Below are positions 38,596 to 48,197 of a stretch of 64,000 bases of DNA, in pieces. A program made the position numbers and the translations under genes. Positions within the stretch are counted from its first letter, which is position 1. Every line of letters starts with the position of its first letter. Below the pieces are notes generated by a model that searched no databases, was not told where the DNA came from, and saw only the letters and a program-made list of their open reading frames with translations. Source of the stretch: Okeania sp. KiyG1 (GTDB taxonomy: Bacteria > Cyanobacteriota > Cyanobacteriia > Cyanobacteriales > Microcoleaceae); NCBI RefSeq assembly GCF_014132355.1, contig NZ_BLZO01000117.1:1-64000 (forward strand). The letters run 5' to 3'.

Positions 38596-39045
38596 TTGGA
38601 ACGCAGCTTCATAGCTATTAAACCCGATGGGGTCCAAAGAGGACTTGTAGCCGAGATTATTGGTCGCTTTGAAAAAAAAGGTTTTACCCTAGTAGGTCTG
38701 AAAATGATGATGGTCAGTCGTGAACTAGCTGAACAGCATTATGATGTTCACCGGGAAAAACCGTTTTTTAATGGATTAGTAGAATTTATTATCTCTAGTC
38801 CAGTAATAGCAATGGTTTGGGAAGGTGAAGGAGTTGTTGCGTCTGCGAGAAAAATTATTGGGGCAACTAATCCTCTAAACTCTGAGCCTGGTACAATTAG
38901 GGGTGATTATGGAATTAGTATTGGCCGTAACTTGATACATGGCTCTGACGCAATTGAGACTGCTCAAAGGGAAATTAGTCTCTGGTTTAAAGAGGAAGAA
39001 TTAGCCACATGGGAGCCAAGTCTGACTAAGTGGATTGTTGAATAA
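38596..39045 (+). CDS. ndk: Nucleoside diphosphate kinase
   Basis: 149 aa, the standard length when started at TTG 38596 ([20 protein letters not shown]), 7 nt after GAGGAG. The enzyme balances NTP pools through a phosphohistidine. The catalytic H115 is in GRNLIHGSD. Other conserved parts are [28 protein letters not shown] and GTIRGDYG. Cytosolic hexamer in the family. An earlier in-frame TTG at 38581 overlaps the ribosome site and is rejected. The 10-bp stem-loop after the gene may terminate it. Confidence 0.96.
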   Translation: MERSFIAIKPDGVQRGLVAEIIGRFEKKGFTLVGLKMMMVSRELAEQHYDVHREKPFFNGLVEFIISSPVIAMVWEGEGVVASARKIIGATNPLNSEPGTIRGDYGISIGRNLIHGSDAIETAQREISLWFKEEELATWEPSLTKWIVE

Positions 39046-39086
39046 ACAGAATAGAGAAGATTTTTCTTATCTAGAATTTTTGTTAG

Positions 39087-39111
39087 TTAGCTCTCTAAAT
39101 CAGGGAGCTAA
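39087..39111 (+). terminator. Stem-loop after ndk
   Basis: TTAGCTCTCT and AGGGAGCTAA form a 10-bp stem with loop AAATC. There is no clear U-tract, so termination is tentative. Confidence 0.4.
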
Positions 39112-39389
39112 TGACGAACAATTACCACTTACCGAATATTAATAATAGTTTAACTAAATTCTATATTCTTGAATATTATTTTTTGTAAACTTCTGTTGAC
39201 TTATATTAAGATTTTTACGAGATGTTTAAGACAAGAGCAAACCCCACATCATAAATAAATACATCAAACGGGTAGTATCGAAGAAGAAGAAAAATTAGTG
39301 TTTGTTTCAAGTTGTGAATTTGCCAATTGCGGGTAAAATATGGAAAATTAACTGCAAAGTACAAATACAAACATTAGGAGTTTTGAACT

Positions 39390-39485
39390 ATGCCTCTATC
39401 TGATACTCAAGTATTAGTTGCTCTAGTAATTGCTCTCATCCCAGGAATCTTAGCATTCCGACTCTCAACTGAGCTTTACAAATAA
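39390..39485 (+). CDS. psaM: Photosystem I reaction centre subunit XII
   Basis: 31-residue single-helix thylakoid protein: starts [20 protein letters not shown] and continues through [11 protein letters not shown]. It matches PsaM closely in length and sequence; PsaM lies at the trimer-forming side of cyanobacterial PSI. A TTAGGAG site precedes the ATG. It is a monocistronic small gene 345 bp after ndk. Being so short it is easily missed, but the call is secure. Confidence 0.95.
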   Translation: MPLSDTQVLVALVIALIPGILAFRLSTELYK

Positions 39486-40047
39486 AATCTCGGTCAATTA
39501 TCAAAACCTAAATTTGTCCTAACAGTTGCTTCTCAGGATACAGTCAAATTTTTGCTTTTTAGCAAGCCCTAAGTATGATTGAGAAATTACTATGTTAAAA
39601 ACTGTTGGGACAAATTTTTTATCTAAATGGAATAGGAATCCTCAAAAAATGTCTTTGCTGTGAAAATTAAAGGTCATTGCAGTTATCAGTTACAGGAGTT
39701 TCCGAAGCTATGAGGTACAGTTGTTTTGATTCTTTTCTGTTCCCTGTTTCCTCAGACCTAAAGTTTTGTACCTTATAACAACGGGAAACGCTATATCAGT
39801 TATCAGTTAGCCTCCTATTAGGAGGAACTTAGTTAACAGTACCTCTGCAATAAGAAGGCTTAACATCAGAAATATTCTCTTTTCTCTTGATTGATTAGAT
39901 ATGGCGAGGAAACTTTGCCATCTCTCGACCACTTTTTATCCCCTTAAAAGGGGAGACTTTAAAGCACAATTTTTCGGTAAACTCCATCGATAGATTAATA
40001 TCTAAATAGAAAAATCTTCTAATTGATGAAGCTATCTTGAAAAAATT
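39486..40047. repeat. Gap with a family A end, family B copy and a plain AT-rich leader
   Basis: A TTTAGCAAGCCCTAAG fragment at 39557-39572, a TATCAGTTAGCCTCCTATTA stretch, and a family B element at about 39872-39982 (GGCGAGGAAACTTTGCC hairpin, CCCCTTAAAAGGGG, TTTTCGGTAAA). No gene. Confidence 0.6.
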
Positions 40048-40467
40048 ATGCAAGGGACTAAACCAGTAACATTTTCACCAGTTTCTCACAGCAACCCTAC
40101 CCAATTAAAACCTCGAATATTTTCCAAAAGAATCAAGTCTACCTATCTAGGAATAACAATTGAAACTACAGTCAAATTATTTACTAACATTGTAATTTCT
40201 GTTTGTGTAACATCAGCTTTCTTGAAATTGTGGCCTCATTACCAATCTATTCAAGAAAAGCTACAAGTCATTGAATCTGAAATTGAAGCCACAACAGAAA
40301 GACTTGATCGAGAGAAAGCAGACTTTAGTCGTTATTTCGATCCTAGTCAAGCCAAAAGTATTATGCAAGAGCAAAGCAACCTAGTAGACCGTCATCAAAT
40401 ACCGATAATTTGGCTAGAAGATAATGTTGACACTCCCGGGTCTAAAGACGCAGGGATTATTAAGTAG
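40048..40467 (+). CDS. Conserved cyanobacterial membrane/coiled-coil protein
   Basis: 139 aa. A ~45-residue cytoplasmic Ser/Pro/Lys-rich N-terminus, one transmembrane helix (LFTNIVISVCVTSAFLKLW, about 51-69), then a coiled coil (YQSIQEKLQVIESEIEATTE, RLDREKADFSRYF) and the C-terminal PSQAKSIMQEQSNLVDRHQI. This layout is well conserved in cyanobacteria and resembles small divisome/septal proteins such as FtsL-like factors in topology only. Function unknown. ATG start at 40048. The stop is immediately followed by an IS remnant. Confidence 0.72.
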   Translation: MQGTKPVTFSPVSHSNPTQLKPRIFSKRIKSTYLGITIETTVKLFTNIVISVCVTSAFLKLWPHYQSIQEKLQVIESEIEATTERLDREKADFSRYFDPSQAKSIMQEQSNLVDRHQIPIIWLEDNVDTPGSKDAGIIK

Positions 40468-40632
40468 CCCAAAATCGAACTCTTAAAGGCGTTGTCAAGG
40501 CGCCTCTACTTGTCAAGGCCAAGCCTTCCAGATACTTTTCTGAGAATGTTTGTCGCACCGTTAGCATCAGCTTTTCACAATAATCTGCTGTCTCGTAGAG
40601 CAGCGTCGGGAGGAGCTCAATGCTCAAATTTA
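40460..40632. mobile_element. IS200/IS605 remnants
   Basis: Minus strand, 40465-40525: frame reads RGALTTPLRVRFWAT, resembling the C-terminal end of TnpB proteins like that at 59902. Plus strand, about 40585-40632: TCTCGTAGAGCAGCGTCGGG plus AGGAGCTCAA is a right end like those at 1278 and 34029. No complete gene remains. Confidence 0.5.
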
Positions 40633-41102
40633 AGTAAAAGTCTATTATCACAAAAAGGTCAATCTATCAACTTGTCGAAAAATAAAGAGAGAAAAATTAG
40701 TTATTTATCCAAAAGCAAATTAAGGGCGATCGCCTCCCCAAACAACGATATTATAGTTATTTGCAGCTCTAAAATTCGATTAAGTTATAAGTTACCCACG
40801 GATTATATCACTACTTATAATATTATAAAATTGAGCAAAAGAGCTAAAAAGATTGAAATTTCGTGAGTTGATAGAAAAAATTTTTATCCTTATTTGTCAG
40901 AGATTAATGACAAAGTTTAAAATTTTCAAACTAAAAACTAAAACATATAACTAAAACTTAAAACCTACATGATTTGAGATTTTAAGTTATGGGAGCTATA
41001 GATAAAGCATTATAATCAAGTTTATATTTGCCCACCAAACAAATTTAGGATAAATGGGAATTAATTGGTTGAGTTTCTCAGGTCAACCTAACTCCTATTT
41101 AA
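40633..41102. other. AT-rich gap, nothing firm
   Basis: An open frame runs to 40866 but has no ribosome site, no family resemblance and a repeat-derived beginning. The rest is AT-rich with AACTAAAA-type runs. Confidence 0.4.
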
Positions 41103-41378
41103 TTAGGGCTTGCTGATTAAATATAAAAGCATTGATATATAAAGACAAGTGCCTTTTTGGGGTCGAATTACAGTGCCCCTGTTTCAGTCTAAAACGCTCA
41201 AAAAGGAGCGTATTTTAGGCGTATAGTTGGGCAGAACAATCTTGGGACAATTCTTACTCCTACCTCCTCGTTCATTCCCCGTTCCTCCTGTCTCCTGTCT
41301 TCCCCTCCTGGGAGGGGTTAGGGATGGGTTTTCTTCTGTCTCCTACCCTTACAAAAAGACTTATTTAGCAAACCCTAA
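41103..41378. repeat. Family A MITE
   Basis: Starts TTAGGGCTTGCTGATTAAAT and ends TTATTTAGCAAACCCTAATT. The interior GTGCCTTTTTGGGGTCGAA and GCGTATTTTAGGCG blocks are shared with 42820. It abuts the serine hydrolase gene, whose TAA stop (41379-41381) lies in the flanking TTAA. Confidence 0.75.
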
Positions 41379-42566
41379 TTAATTTAACTCATCAGCGATC
41401 GCCCGAAATAAAGCAACAGTTTCTACATCATCAATTGTTCTCAAAATACTATTACTAGAACCAGTTTTGACGCCAACAAAATTACTTTCTGGATTAATAT
41501 AAATGTATTGTCCCCAAGCACCAGTCGCACAATAATCACCATTTGAACCTTCAGGAATCCACCAATGATATTGATAACCCCACTTAAAATAAAGCTCATC
41601 TGTTGCTCCTGGTTGTAAGTGAGGACTATCGGGTATTATTGACTCTTTTACCCAACTTTTAGGAATAATTTGTTGACCGTTAAAATATCCATTATGTAAA
41701 TAAACTAAAGCAAATTTTGCATAATCTCTCAAAGTACAATTCATCCCACAAAAAGTTACTTCAGTTCCATAATTATCAGTCAACCAATAAGCATCTGATT
41801 CTGCTCCCATTGGTTGCCATAATTTCTTTTCTAAATAACTGACAATATCTTGCCCAGTGACTCGTCTCAACAATAAACCTAATATCTGAGTATTCAAACT
41901 TACATATTCAAAGTAATTACCTGATGGTTCTTTGGCAGGATAATTTAAAATTACCTTCTCCATCGGCCGCATATACAAAAATAATTTATATAAAAGTTGA
42001 TTAATATCAGAATTATCATCTTCGTAGGCTTCACTAAAATTTATTCCAGAAGACATTTGTAGAATATGCTTAATTGGTACATTGTTATATCCGGATGCTT
42101 TTAACTCTGGCATATATTTAGTAATTGAGTCATCAATACTGTGAATATAACCATCATTAATCGCAATACCTATTAAGGCAGAAATAAAACTCTTCGCTAC
42201 GGACCAAGAAGTTTTTTTGTCATTTTTTGTATAACCTTGAGAATATTTTTCATAAACGATGGCATCATTTTTAACTATTAAAAATCCTGTATTGCCTGTG
42301 CGTTGTAAAAATTCTTTGATTGTCCGAGTTTCACCCTGAAATTTATAGGATGTATTCAGGTCGTATAAATTTTCCTGAAAATTATAGGGTTTAGTAGAAC
42401 TATGAATAATTTTACTGGGAAAAACAAGATTCATATTGCGGAAATTATTCACCCTTTTATCATCATCAAACATAGTTATTTTCGGTTCAAGATAAAAGCG
42501 CCAAATAATTAAGCTAGTCGCAATTAGAGGCAAAATAAAAATTAGAATAAAGTTGATAATGCTCAT
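41379..42566 (-). CDS. Serine hydrolase, beta-lactamase (class C)/esterase family
   Basis: 395 aa from the ATG at 42566 (MSIINFILIFILPLIATSLI). An uncleaved N-terminal membrane anchor places the domain outside the cytoplasm. The catalytic Ser-x-x-Lys is S122-V-A-K125 in TSWSVAKSFISALIG. The Tyr-x-Ser element is Y221-V-S in FEYVSLNTQ. GYQYHWWIP and a Gly-rich GAWGQYIYINP near the end correspond to the third motif region. The family includes esterases, peptidases and beta-lactamases; substrate not predictable. A TTG 10 codons upstream is in frame, but AGGT before the ATG fits better. Confidence 0.87.
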   Translation of the reverse strand: MSIINFILIFILPLIATSLIIWRFYLEPKITMFDDDKRVNNFRNMNLVFPSKIIHSSTKPYNFQENLYDLNTSYKFQGETRTIKEFLQRTGNTGFLIVKNDAIVYEKYSQGYTKNDKKTSWSVAKSFISALIGIAINDGYIHSIDDSITKYMPELKASGYNNVPIKHILQMSSGINFSEAYEDDNSDINQLLYKLFLYMRPMEKVILNYPAKEPSGNYFEYVSLNTQILGLLLRRVTGQDIVSYLEKKLWQPMGAESDAYWLTDNYGTEVTFCGMNCTLRDYAKFALVYLHNGYFNGQQIIPKSWVKESIIPDSPHLQPGATDELYFKWGYQYHWWIPEGSNGDYCATGAWGQYIYINPESNFVGVKTGSSNSILRTIDDVETVALFRAIADELN

Positions 42567-43472
42567 AGTTATTACCTGAAATATAGCGTTTCTCAAGTTA
42601 CCAAGGTACAGTTGTTTTTCTTTTTTACTGAATAATTAAGGTTTTAAGCCTCTCACTCGCCGTGGAGAAACAAGCGGTCGTAGCGGAGCTTCCCGAAGGG
42701 TGGGATGGCGCAATTCGGAGCGGCTCTGTCAAGAGCGGGTCTCCTCGCCATATCCAATCGACCAAGAGAGAAAAAATTTTCCCTACCGCGTCAATCCTCT
42801 TCTTTTCAAGGATAAGTAATTAGGGCTTGCTGATTAAATCTAAAAGCATTGACATATAAAGACAAGTGCCTTTTTGGGGCCTTTAAAAAGTGCCTGGTTT
42901 TCAGCTCTTCATGCTTATGCATGGAGCGTATTTTAGGCGCATAGTTGGGCAGAAAAATCATTCTTACAATTCTTACCGAAAAATTGTGGTTTAAAGCCTC
43001 CCCTTTTAAGGGGATAATAAGCGGTCGAGGGATGGCGAGGTCTCCTCGCCATATCCAATCGACCAAGAGAAGAAAAATTTTCATCTCTTTGTCAATCCTC
43101 TTCTTTTCAAGGAGAGGTAATTGTTAATTGTTAATTATTCATTATTCATTATTCATTATTCATTATTCATTATTCATTATTCATTATTCATTATTCATTG
43201 TTGAATTTTACCTCCTCGCTCATTCCCATTTCTCCTGTATCCTGTATCCTGTCTCCTACCCCAGGAAAAAGACTTTCCATACGCAAACCCTAATTATTAA
43301 TTATTAATTATTAATTATTAATTATTGAATACTCCCTACTCCCTAAAACAAAAGAATTTTGTACCTCACGCTTCTTGGGAATTGTTATATAGATAGAGAT
43401 ATTTCTGAAGCAAGGTTCAGCAAACGTTATTCATGTTATCATCAGTGGATAAAATTGACTAGAGGTTAACAA
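42567..43472. repeat. Nested repeats: family B, then family A containing family B
   Basis: Family B copy at about 42636-42822. Family A from 42820 (TAGGGCTTGCTGATTAAATC) to 43293 (GCAAACCCTAAT), with an intact family B inserted at 42976-43132, followed by a TTCATTA heptamer array (about 43136-43200). ATTATTA heptamers follow to 43326. No gene. Confidence 0.75.
42976..43132. repeat. Family B reference copy inside a family A element
   Basis: Starts TTACCGAAAAATTGTGGTTT, then CCCCTTTTAAGGGG, the hairpin arms GGTCGAGGGATGGCGAGG and CCTCGCCATATCCAATCGAC, AAGAGAAGAAAAATTTTCAT, and ends CTTTTCAAGGAGAGGTAATT. Closely matched at 57278-57426. Confidence 0.85.
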
Positions 43473-43616
43473 ATGCTGGATGATTTAGTACCATTTCTTA
43501 TCGGTATAAGTATTTTGATTCTTTATCTAGTATTCTCAGCTATGACTGAAATGGGAACAAAATTGTTTGATAGGAAAAAAATGATTAATACTGTTATTTC
43601 TTTCCTGAAAAAATAG
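43473..43616 (+). CDS. Possible 47-aa single-helix membrane protein
   Basis: ATG 43473 follows AGAGG at 7-nt spacing. The product starts MLDDLVPFLIGISILILYLV and continues FSAMTEMGTKLFDRKKM, so one hydrophobic helix with a charged C-terminus. It ends at TAG 43614. No family recognised. The short length and the neighbouring Uma2 pseudogene make it uncertain; the ribosome site is the best argument. Confidence 0.4.
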   Translation: MLDDLVPFLIGISILILYLVFSAMTEMGTKLFDRKKMINTVISFLKK

Positions 43617-44203
43617 TTGTTTTCTATAACTTGAATTGGCAGAAATACCAAAAAATTCTTGAAGCTCTGAAAATCGCACAGCCAGAATTATATATGACCA
43701 AGGAATATTGGAAATTACTATGCCTCTGGAAGAACATGAATTTGCTAGAGAAATCATTGGTTTATTTATCAGAGTTTTAGTTTTTGAAATGGGGTTTAAA
43801 AATCAAAACTTTGGGTTCGATGACTTTGAATTATCCAGAATTGGATAGAGGTGCAGAACCAGACAATTGTTATTACATTCAAAATCAATCAAAGGTAGCA
43901 GGAAAAAAAATTGATTTAACTCAAGACCCACCGCCCGATTTAGTAGTAGAAGTTGATATTACTCATACCGATATTAATAAGCTCAATCTTTATGCGAGCA
44001 TGGGAATATCAGAATTTTGGCGTTATGATGGAGAGGTTTTATTAATTTATCAACTGCAAAATAAAAAATATGTTGAGGTTGAAACTAGCCCTACATTTCC
44101 TAAGATTGAAAAAGCAACATTTTATGAGTTTATCGAACAATCAAAACTAGATGAAGTAGAAGCAGAGAAAAAATTAAGGGCTGATTTGGGTTTTAGGTTG
44201 TAG
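43604..44203 (+). pseudogene. Uma2-family nuclease-like gene, frameshifted
   Basis: Uma2 (DUF820) proteins are PD-(D/E)XK-like putative endonucleases present in many copies in cyanobacteria. The sequence reads IVVFYNLNWQKYQKILEAL, shifts to ITMPLEEHEFAREIIGLFIR, and shifts again to IKTLGSMTLNYPELDRGAEP, then DLVVEVDITHTDINKLNLYA and GISEFWRYDGEVLLIYQL. At least two frameshifts (near 43670 and the A5 run at 43799-43803) break it. The first looks like a missing base and the second like an extra A. The family call is firm; the gene is inactive as read. Confidence 0.8.
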
Positions 44204-44903
44204 ATGGTAGGTAGTAGGTGTTCAACAATTAATAATTAACTAGGTGGTAGTTGGTAGGTGGTAGGTGGTAGCTGGTCAACAATTAATAATGATTAATTAA
44301 GAAAGAATTACTTCTTCTGAAAACGGGTGGGATTAGCGAACAGGGTTTTTGTGATTTATTGATTTGTTAAATAAGAGCCTTGAAACTTTAATTATTCGGT
44401 AAGTAAAAAAGATAAATTTTATCTAATTGAGGTGGTAGGTATTGAATAATTAATAATTAATAATTAATAATTAATAATGACTAATTAAGTAGGTGAGCAT
44501 AAATAAACACAATATTATACCAAATACCATGCATAAATGCCATACTTAAGTTACACTTCAGTTATTAAGTAATTAACACAGGTAGAATAATCTTTTTGTT
44601 AATAGCAGCTAGTTAATGTTAATTATTCGGTAAGCAAAAAAAGATCAATTTAATCTAAAACTTGATATTTCAAGCTGAAAGATAGTTAGCATAAAAAGAG
44701 TAAAATTGATCTCAAACTATTATTGAGAATTATCGATCGACCTAAAATCTTCATAGTAGGAAATTTATTGACAATATTTTATAGCTTTCTGCGTTGTATA
44801 TCTAGATAGATTATTTTTGACTCCTCATAGATTAATTAAACTGATAAAATAAAAAAAATTTTGTTGTTAAAATACAAAAGTTGAAACTGAATTGACAATC
44901 AAA
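44204..44903. repeat. Gap with GGTAGGT/AATTAAT repeats, family B and L remnants
   Basis: GGTAGTAGGTG-type repeats at 44205-44278, a shortened family B (44310-44405) ending TTATTCGGTAAG, AATTAAT heptamers (44446-44480), a reverse family L (44485-44630), then about 260 bp of AT-rich sequence before purK with no repeats. Confidence 0.55.
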
Positions 44904-46055
44904 ATGAATAGCACTGAAAAGGCAAAAAAACACCAAAACAAAATTCAGCGAGTGGGTGTCATTGGTGGCGGTCAGTTGGCATGGATGATGGCAGATGCTG
45001 CTAAAAAATTGGGAGTAGATTTAATTATTCAAACCCCAGAAAAAGATGACCCGGCAGTATCTATAGCAAAAGATACTATTTTGGCAGAAATTGATGATGC
45101 TCGGGCAACTGCTCAGTTAGCAAATAGTTGTGATGTAATTACTTTTGAAAATGAGTTTATTAATATAGATGACTTGTCGCTTCTGAGTAAAAAAAATGTA
45201 ATTTTTCGTCCTAATTTACCTGTATTAAAGCCATTATTAGATAAATATAAGCAGTTGTGTTATTTACGAGATTTAGGTTTACCTGTTCCCAAATTTTGGG
45301 AGTGGGAAACAGAAGTTGAGACAATAAATTTTCCTCTAGTATTGAAAGCACGTCGTCATGGTTATGATGGTCATGGTATTTCTGTTATTCAGAATATTAA
45401 TAGTTTAAAATCTCAGAGAAATCCAAATATTTTCATTCAAGAATTTATCCCTTTTGAACGTGAAGTTGCGATTATTGCCGCTCGTTCAGTAACTGGTGAA
45501 ATTAAAGTTTACCCAGTAGTAGAAACACAACAAGAAAATCAGGTTTGTCGGCGGGTTTTTGTATTTGATGAAAATTTAGAATTAGTCAAAGAAATTCAAG
45601 CGATCGCTCAAACTCTCCTAAATAGTTTAGAAGTTGTGGGAGTATTTGGTATTGAATTATTTATTACTAAAAATCAAACAGTTTTAATTAATGAAATTGC
45701 TCCAAGGACTCATAACTCTGGTCATTACACTTTGGATGCTTGTGAGACTTCTCAATTTGAACAGCATTTACGGGCAGTTTGTGGCCTTTCTCTGGGTAGT
45801 ACTAATCTCAAAGCAAGGGGAGCAGTAATGGTAAATTTATTGGGTTATGAATTTGCGGTAAATGACTACTCGCTCAAACGGCAACAGTTAGCTGAAATTC
45901 CTAATTCCTCAGTCTGGTGGTATGGCAAAACAGAATCTCGTCCTGGTCGAAAGTTAGGTCATGTGACAGTATTGGTCCATGAGGAAAATTCGGCCAAGTG
46001 CCGTCAGGAAGCTGAGGCGATCGCCCAAAAAATTGAAAGTCTCTGGCAGAGTTAA
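44904..46055 (+). CDS. purK: 5-(carboxyamino)imidazole ribonucleotide synthase
   Basis: 383 aa from the ATG at 44904. ATP-grasp enzyme that carboxylates AIR to N5-CAIR in purine synthesis. The N-domain starts VGVIGGGQLAWMMADAAKKL; then VITFENEFIN, DKYKQLCYLRDLGLPVP, the ATP-grasp core FPLVLKARRHGYDGHGISVI, NIFIQEFIPFEREVAIIAAR, and the metal-binding loop LINEIAPRTHNSGHYTLDAC. Length normal. In cyanobacteria the 6Sa RNA gene commonly follows purK, as here. Confidence 0.96.
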   Translation: MNSTEKAKKHQNKIQRVGVIGGGQLAWMMADAAKKLGVDLIIQTPEKDDPAVSIAKDTILAEIDDARATAQLANSCDVITFENEFINIDDLSLLSKKNVIFRPNLPVLKPLLDKYKQLCYLRDLGLPVPKFWEWETEVETINFPLVLKARRHGYDGHGISVIQNINSLKSQRNPNIFIQEFIPFEREVAIIAARSVTGEIKVYPVVETQQENQVCRRVFVFDENLELVKEIQAIAQTLLNSLEVVGVFGIELFITKNQTVLINEIAPRTHNSGHYTLDACETSQFEQHLRAVCGLSLGSTNLKARGAVMVNLLGYEFAVNDYSLKRQQLAEIPNSSVWWYGKTESRPGRKLGHVTVLVHEENSAKCRQEAEAIAQKIESLWQS

Positions 46056-46430
46056 CTAAGTCAGAAGTTAGAAGTCAGAAGTCAGAAGTTAGAAGTTATT
46101 TTTGTAACGGGGATGCGTGAGCAACTCTCCAAAAATATTTCGCCTTAAAAGGCGGGGTTTTAGACCCATATTATTTTGATAAAAATAAGTGTCAAGGCTC
46201 AAATTTATAACTTTTAACTTTTAACTTTTGACTAAGGCGGGGTTTTAGACCCATATTATTTTGATAAAAATAAGTGTCAAGGCTCAAATTTATAACTTTT
46301 AACTTTTGACTAAGGCGGGGTTTTAGACCCATATTATTTTGATAAAAATAAGTGTCAAGGCTCAAATTTATAACTTTTAACTTTTAACTTTTGACTTTTG
46401 ACTTTTGACTTTTGACTTTCCTGATAGGGG
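46056..46430. repeat. Family E with a ~80-bp tandem triplication
   Basis: GTCAGAA heptamers (46067-46093), then family E (about 46105-46190: GTAACGGGGATGCGTGAGCA, TTTCGCCTTAAAAGGCGGGG). Its second half plus TAACTTTTGACTA-type heptamers is repeated three times: GGCGGGGTTTTAGACCCATA at 46150, 46235 and 46315. Confidence 0.75.
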
Positions 46431-46459
46431 ATGACATTGAAAAAATAATCGCTATAATA
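46431..46459 (+). promoter_or_regulatory. Sigma-70-type promoter of 6Sa RNA
   Basis: -35-like ATGACA (46431-46436), 17-nt spacer, -10 TATAAT (46454-46459). Start expected near 46466-46468. Confidence 0.6.
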
Positions 46460-46466
46460 GTCTCTA

Positions 46467-46662
46467 GGTTCTACTACGACGTTGGTGACTGCCAAAAATG
46501 TTTTTTTGACCTACAAATCAAAAAACATTGGGAATCTAGATGCTAAAGTGGCAGTAAACTGGGCTTGTACCCAGAAACTTTAAACTTGGGCCGAGATACC
46601 CACCTGGTATTATCCAGGTCAAAAGCTGAGGTAAGACGGCGTTGTGGTGAACTATTTTTTTT
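46467..46662 (+). ncRNA. ssaA: 6Sa RNA (RNA polymerase-binding 6S RNA)
   Basis: The position directly downstream of purK is that of the cyanobacterial 6Sa RNA gene. The ends pair: GTTCTACTACGACG near 46475-46488 with CGTTGTGGTGAAC near 46640-46652, forming a long closing stem with G-U pairs and one bulge. An internal GGGCTTGTACCCAG hairpin and a CCTGGTATTATCCAGG hairpin follow, and a T8 run (46655-46662) ends it. Length of ~190 nt suits 6S RNA. The family mimics an open promoter and inhibits the housekeeping holoenzyme. The call rests on synteny plus the fold I can see; no covariance search was possible. Confidence 0.8.
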
Positions 46663-46772
46663 GGGAAGGAAGAAGGAAGAAGAAAGAAGGAAGAAGGAAG
46701 AAAATTTTGACCGTAAAAGGTAGCAAGTTTTGGTTTTTGTTTATCTCAACCTAACCTACAGAATCTACAAAA

Positions 46773-48197
46773 TCAATTTTTCTGCTCCTGATAAAGTGAC
46801 TTGAATATTTGTTGTCGTTTTTTATGGTCAACAATAGGTGCGGGATAATCTACAACTTCTAGCTCATCCGCCGGAATTTTACCAGTAACTAAATATTCCG
46901 TATCTACATTACGCAATTCTGGGACCCACTCCCGAATATATTCTGCTTCAGGGTCATATTTTTGTGTTTGAGATGCAGGATTAAATATTCTCAACGGTTT
47001 TGGGTCCATTCCACTCGACGCACTCCACTGCCAACCCCCATTATTTGCAGAAAGGTCTCCATCTATCAACTTCTGCATAAAATATTTCTCCCCCCACTGC
47101 CAGTTAATAATTAAATCTTTTGTGAGAAAACTAGCGACTATCATTCGGCAACGGTTGTGCATCCAACCTGTTTCATTTAACTGACGCATAGCAGCATCAA
47201 CAATAGGATAACCAGTTTTACCTTCACACCAGGCCAAAAAATATGCTTCATTATTCTCCCAGGGAAAATTTTTCCAATGTGGGCGATAAGGACCAGTTTC
47301 TAGTTCGGGATAATGATACATAACATATTGATAAAATTCCCGCCATGCTATTTCTTTTTGCCAAGTTTCGATATTTTCAAATGCCTCATCACTAGAACAA
47401 TTTTCTATTAATTCTTGAGTTTTTGCCCAAACTGTCCGAATACCAATAGTACCAAATTTTAGGGCAGGACTGAGTTGGGATGTACCATCAATACTAGGGA
47501 AATTTCGTTGTTGTTGGTATGAGTATATTGCCCCTTGGCAAAATGTTTCTAATTTTTCTAATGCTATAGTTTCTCCGGGTTCAAGAATGAGTGGGTTTTC
47601 CCAATTAAATCCTAATTCTTTCGCAGTGGGTAAGTCAATAGTTGCTATTTTTTTGGTTTGTTGAAGTTGTTCTTCAGTTAACCCTTTGAGTAGGGGAGTA
47701 TTGACTGGGTTAGATTTTTTTTTGTCGCTCCAAGTTCTCCAGAATGGGGTATAGACACTATAGGGTTTATTAGTAGAAGTAAATATTTCTTCTGGGCAAT
47801 GGAGGAGTTGGTCCCAAAATGTTTTTACTTGAATATTTGCTGTTTCTAAATTTTCAGTAACTTGGCGGTCACGTTCTTTACTATAAGGTTCAACATCTCG
47901 ATTCCAATATACTGCTTTTGCCTCCAGAAAAGTTGCTAATTTTGGTATAGCTTCGACAGGTTTTCCTGAGAGTATTAATAGTTGACTTCCTATTTCTTGG
48001 TAGCGTTTTTGTAGATGTTGTAAACAACCAATCATATAGGTTATTCTTGCGGGGGCAATATTGTCTTGTTTGAGAATATTTTGGTCAAGGCAAAATATAC
48101 CTACTACTTTTTGATTTTGTTGAGATGCTTGTGTTAGTCCGATATTATCTGAAACGCGTAGATCGCGTCGATGCCAAAAGAGAATTAAGTTAGACAT
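46773..48197 (-). CDS. phr: Deoxyribodipyrimidine photolyase (class I CPD)
   Basis: 474 aa from the ATG at 48197 (MSNLILFWHRRDLRVSDNIG). It uses FADH- and a second antenna chromophore to split cyclobutane pyrimidine dimers with light. Visible parts: the N-terminal antenna domain, AVYWNRDVEPYSKERD, and the FAD-binding region with SPALKFGTIGIRTVW, WQKEIAWREFYQYVMYHYPE, TGYPIVDAAMRQLNETGWMH, NRCRMIVASFLTKDLIINWQ and SANNGGWQWSASSGMDP. Length and motifs match the 8-HDF type of Anacystis. The 35 codons upstream in frame are a CTCCC-type repeat and are excluded. Confidence 0.95.
   Translation of the reverse strand: MSNLILFWHRRDLRVSDNIGLTQASQQNQKVVGIFCLDQNILKQDNIAPARITYMIGCLQHLQKRYQEIGSQLLILSGKPVEAIPKLATFLEAKAVYWNRDVEPYSKERDRQVTENLETANIQVKTFWDQLLHCPEEIFTSTNKPYSVYTPFWRTWSDKKKSNPVNTPLLKGLTEEQLQQTKKIATIDLPTAKELGFNWENPLILEPGETIALEKLETFCQGAIYSYQQQRNFPSIDGTSQLSPALKFGTIGIRTVWAKTQELIENCSSDEAFENIETWQKEIAWREFYQYVMYHYPELETGPYRPHWKNFPWENNEAYFLAWCEGKTGYPIVDAAMRQLNETGWMHNRCRMIVASFLTKDLIINWQWGEKYFMQKLIDGDLSANNGGWQWSASSGMDPKPLRIFNPASQTQKYDPEAEYIREWVPELRNVDTEYLVTGKIPADELEVVDYPAPIVDHKKRQQIFKSLYQEQKN

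Noticed and set aside
40492-40866. 124-residue plus-strand frame after the coiled-coil gene
   Set aside because: Begins in an IS remnant, no ribosome site, low-complexity Lys/Ser/Ile translation.
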